A DNA stretch of 6,729 nt from Spirochaetaceae bacterium (lineage in GTDB: Bacteria; Spirochaetota; Spirochaetia; Treponematales; Breznakiellaceae). Below, in pieces: positions 5,233-6,729 of this stretch. The notes under the pieces were generated by a model that searched no databases, had not been told where the DNA came from, and saw only the letters and a program-made list of their open reading frames with translations. The first letter of the stretch is position 1, and the number at the start of each line of letters is the position of its first letter. Made by a program: the position numbers and the translations under genes. The stretch covers positions 1 to 6,729 of the forward strand of contig JAIRSB010000158.1 of assembly GCA_031255655.1 (NCBI GenBank), in the 5' to 3' direction.

Positions 5233-6072
5233 ATGAACATGGGAGTTCACGGAACAGGCAAAAATAATTCAAATAGACGGCGCAAACTGCCAGCCGGCAT
5301 CCTTTTTTGGATGGTTTTTTTCATCATAATTTTATTTTTGTTCATAGTGAATATGCCGACTATTCGTAAAACTCTGCAATCTACACGCCTTGTTGAGCGG
5401 CTCACAAATATGCCTGTCGAAGTGGGCGAAGAATCGCTGCCGGACGCGGAGCCGCCTATAAGCGTGATTACAGTTTCCCCGCCGGTGGAAACATATCCTG
5501 AGCTTACAGATGTGTTGCCGGAACTGTCCGCACCAGACGAGGACGCGGACACGCCAGAAAATGAGCCTGCGCCTGAAGTGGAAGCCCTGCCGCCACCAGA
5601 AGCGGCTATGCCTCCGCCTGCCGAAGTAGCCGCGCTGGAGGAAAACGCGCCGGAAACACGAGAGCGCGTGATATACTTCGTAAAAATAGACAGTTCCGGC
5701 TTGGTGTTCACCTCTCCTGTGCGAAGGCGCGTTCCAGTTTCAGATTCTCCGCTGATTGATGCGCTAAATCTGCTTCTGAGGGGGCCTACGGAGGCGGAAC
5801 AAAAACAAGGTCTCACTTCGCTGATACCCGAAGGCGTTCGCATACAGAACGCCCGTGTTGCTGGAAATACGGCGGTGATAAGTTTCAATGAAAACTTTAT
5901 GTTTAATAGCTACGGAGCGGAAGGCTACATAGCGCAACTGCGCCAAATCATCTGGACGGCAACTGAATTTCCCAATGTTTATGATGTGCAAATCCTAATA
6001 GAGGGGCGGCGCGTAGACTTTCTTGGCGAAAGCATACGGATAGGGCGGCCCATCGGCAGAGATTCGCTTTAA
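5233..6072 (+). CDS. Membrane-anchored GerMN-domain protein
   Basis: A 279-residue protein with a short basic N-terminus (NRRRK near 14-18), one membrane helix (about 21-40), a long Pro/Glu/Ala-rich linker (about 62-143, low complexity) and a C-terminal GerMN domain (about 145-266). The domain shows LLRGPTEAEQKQGLTSLIPE, then NTAVISFNENF, then WTATEFPNVYDVQILIEG (241-258), as in GerM of Bacillus and related proteins. The topology puts the domain in the periplasm, with the linker spanning cell-wall space. GerMN proteins in non-spore-formers are suspected to act at peptidoglycan, but no enzyme activity is established, so function is inferred only loosely. The start is 5233 or, if leaderless, 5239 (two residues shorter). 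It is separated from the upstream exported-protein gene by a weak terminator and converges with fliJ over 34 bp without a clear terminator. Confidence 0.88.
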   Translation: MNMGVHGTGKNNSNRRRKLPAGILFWMVFFIIILFLFIVNMPTIRKTLQSTRLVERLTNMPVEVGEESLPDAEPPISVITVSPPVETYPELTDVLPELSAPDEDADTPENEPAPEVEALPPPEAAMPPPAEVAALEENAPETRERVIYFVKIDSSGLVFTSPVRRRVPVSDSPLIDALNLLLRGPTEAEQKQGLTSLIPEGVRIQNARVAGNTAVISFNENFMFNSYGAEGYIAQLRQIIWTATEFPNVYDVQILIEGRRVDFLGESIRIGRPIGRDSL

Positions 6073-6106
6073 GCCACCGCCCGCCATCTTGCGTACACGC
6101 CGCCTG

Positions 6107-6493
6107 CTAATCCTCTTCTTGATTTTCTTTACGGTAGGAGGCAAACTTCCTTTCTTTTAGATTTTCCAATGCTTTCAGACCGGCCCGCGCCTCTATCCAA
6201 AGTTCCCGCGCCTCCTCCACCGCAAGGGAAGCTTCTGCGGCGTCTTTTATCAACTGCTCCTTGACGGCGTCCAGCCTCTGCTCGTACTTGTCATACAGAT
6301 GTATATAAGGCATATTGTTTCCACCTGAAAAACGCTTTTCCATGACAGATTTCCTCTCGATGGCAAGGCTTGCCAGCTTGTTTTCTATTTGGGACAGCGC
6401 GCTCACAGCGCGGCCAAGTTCCGTCTTCGCACTGTTTTCGGCATGACCTCTTAATTTAAGTATCTTTTCCAGGCTGAACGTGAACTTTTTCAT
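6107..6493 (-). CDS. fliJ: Flagellar export protein FliJ
   Basis: A cytoplasmic coiled-coil protein of the flagellar type III export apparatus. It resembles the gamma subunit of F-ATPases, binds inside the FliI hexamer and links it to the FlhA gate. The product from ATG 6491-6493 has 128 residues, somewhat below the usual 140-150. It begins with the family signature MKKFTFSLEKILKLR and is almost all charged alpha-helix with heptad-like spacing (for example ELGRAVSALSQIENKLASLA at 28-47). A longer frame reaching 6535 would add 14 residues (MGRRCPGSNG...) translated from the fliI end in another frame, and is rejected. The ATG overlaps the fliI stop as ATGA, so translation is coupled. It is the last gene before the convergent GerMN-domain gene, consistent with the end of a flgB-flgC-fliE-fliF-fliG-fliH-fliI-fliJ type operon. 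Confidence 0.9.
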   Translation of the reverse strand: MKKFTFSLEKILKLRGHAENSAKTELGRAVSALSQIENKLASLAIERKSVMEKRFSGGNNMPYIHLYDKYEQRLDAVKEQLIKDAAEASLAVEEARELWIEARAGLKALENLKERKFASYRKENQEED

Positions 6494-6729
6494 GCTTCGC
6501 CGCCGCCCATTTGAGCCGGGACATCGCCTGCCCATTCGGCTTCCGGTATCTCCACGCCTGCTATACCGCCAAGCGTGGAAAGAGTTTCGCCTAAGGAACT
6601 CTTTTCGCCAAGTCCCTGAATTAAAAAGTCCTCTATTTCGCCGTGTTTCGCTATTGCCGCGTCAACATCGGGATTCGCGCCCTGTTTGTACGCGCCCACG
6701 TTGATTATATCTTCTGATTCGGCATAGTC
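6490..6729 (-). CDS. fliI: Flagellum-specific ATPase FliI, C-terminal end (runs off right edge)
   Basis: The last 79 residues of the export ATPase that energises loading of flagellar substrates, a RecA-fold relative of F1-beta. The reading frame is open to the window edge and begins DYAESEDIINVGAYKQGANP, then DVDAAIAKHGEIEDFLIQG. This matches the helical C-terminal domain of FliI (E/D-D-L/I-I-N-x-GAY-x-x-G-x-NP-x-x-D-x-AI). After that it has a Gly/Ala/Glu-rich tail (about 30 residues, ending QMGGGEA) that is longer than I would expect and may be lineage-specific. Walker A and B motifs lie outside the window. The stop overlaps the fliJ start by four bases. Confidence 0.92.
   Translation of the reverse strand, partial: DYAESEDIINVGAYKQGANPDVDAAIAKHGEIEDFLIQGLGEKSSLGETLSTLGGIAGVEIPEAEWAGDVPAQMGGGEA

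Noticed and set aside
5247..5888. Minus-strand 213-codon Ser/Gly-rich frame
   Set aside because: It is the antisense shadow of the Pro/Glu/Ala-rich linker and GerMN gene, without a ribosome binding site or family signature.
1..6729. CRISPR array, defence island or prophage
   Set aside because: No regularly spaced direct repeats, no nuclease or phage structural genes; only an IS fossil and isolated inverted repeats.

Overview
The window looks like a chromosomal piece of a treponeme (Spirochaetota), most likely of the termite-gut, CO2-reducing acetogenic type such as Treponema primitia. This rests on gene content and family resemblance read by eye; no search was run. The supporting genes are a selenocysteine-type formate dehydrogenase H (fdhF), a short-form phosphate acetyltransferase (pta), a protein with two cyclic-nucleotide-binding domains beside a small exported protein, and the fliI-fliJ end of a flagellar operon.

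Layout. Bases 1-590 (minus strand) hold the N-terminal part of fdhF. Its in-frame UGA at 153-155 is a selenocysteine codon followed by a bacterial SECIS-like hairpin, not a stop, and the gene runs off the left edge. Its promoter region lies at about 625-654. Bases 668-1111 are mobile-element debris: a 26-bp imperfect inverted repeat (668-693 / 804-829) that runs into the C-terminal remnant of an IS30-family transposase with a frameshift. Bases 1112-1680 carry only a doubtful open frame and one strong GC hairpin. Bases 1684-3196 (plus) are a sigma70-type promoter, pta and a translationally coupled small membrane protein. Bases 3197-3550 hold a palindromic dispersed repeat and a promoter.

Bases 3551-5153 (plus) hold tRNA-Arg(CCU), then 16 nt later a cNMP-binding/TPR-like protein, then an overlapping gene for an exported protein of unknown function. 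After a probable weak terminator, 5233-6072 (plus) encodes a membrane-anchored GerMN-domain protein. It converges on fliJ (6107-6493, minus) and the 3' end of fliI (6490-6729, minus), which overlap by ATGA.

How the genes fit together. FdhF would interconvert CO2 and formate at the entry of the methyl branch of the Wood-Ljungdahl pathway. Pta acts at the exit, turning acetyl-CoA into acetyl phosphate. They are divergent, separated by about 1.1 kb of decayed mobile DNA, so a shared regulon is not evident. FliI and FliJ belong to the flagellar type III export apparatus. No defence system, CRISPR array or clearly new multi-gene system was found. The best leads are the Sec/SECIS site, the dyad inside the fdhF promoter spacer, the inverted repeat whose ends copy the tRNA-Arg acceptor stem, and the cNMP-sensor/exported-protein pair.
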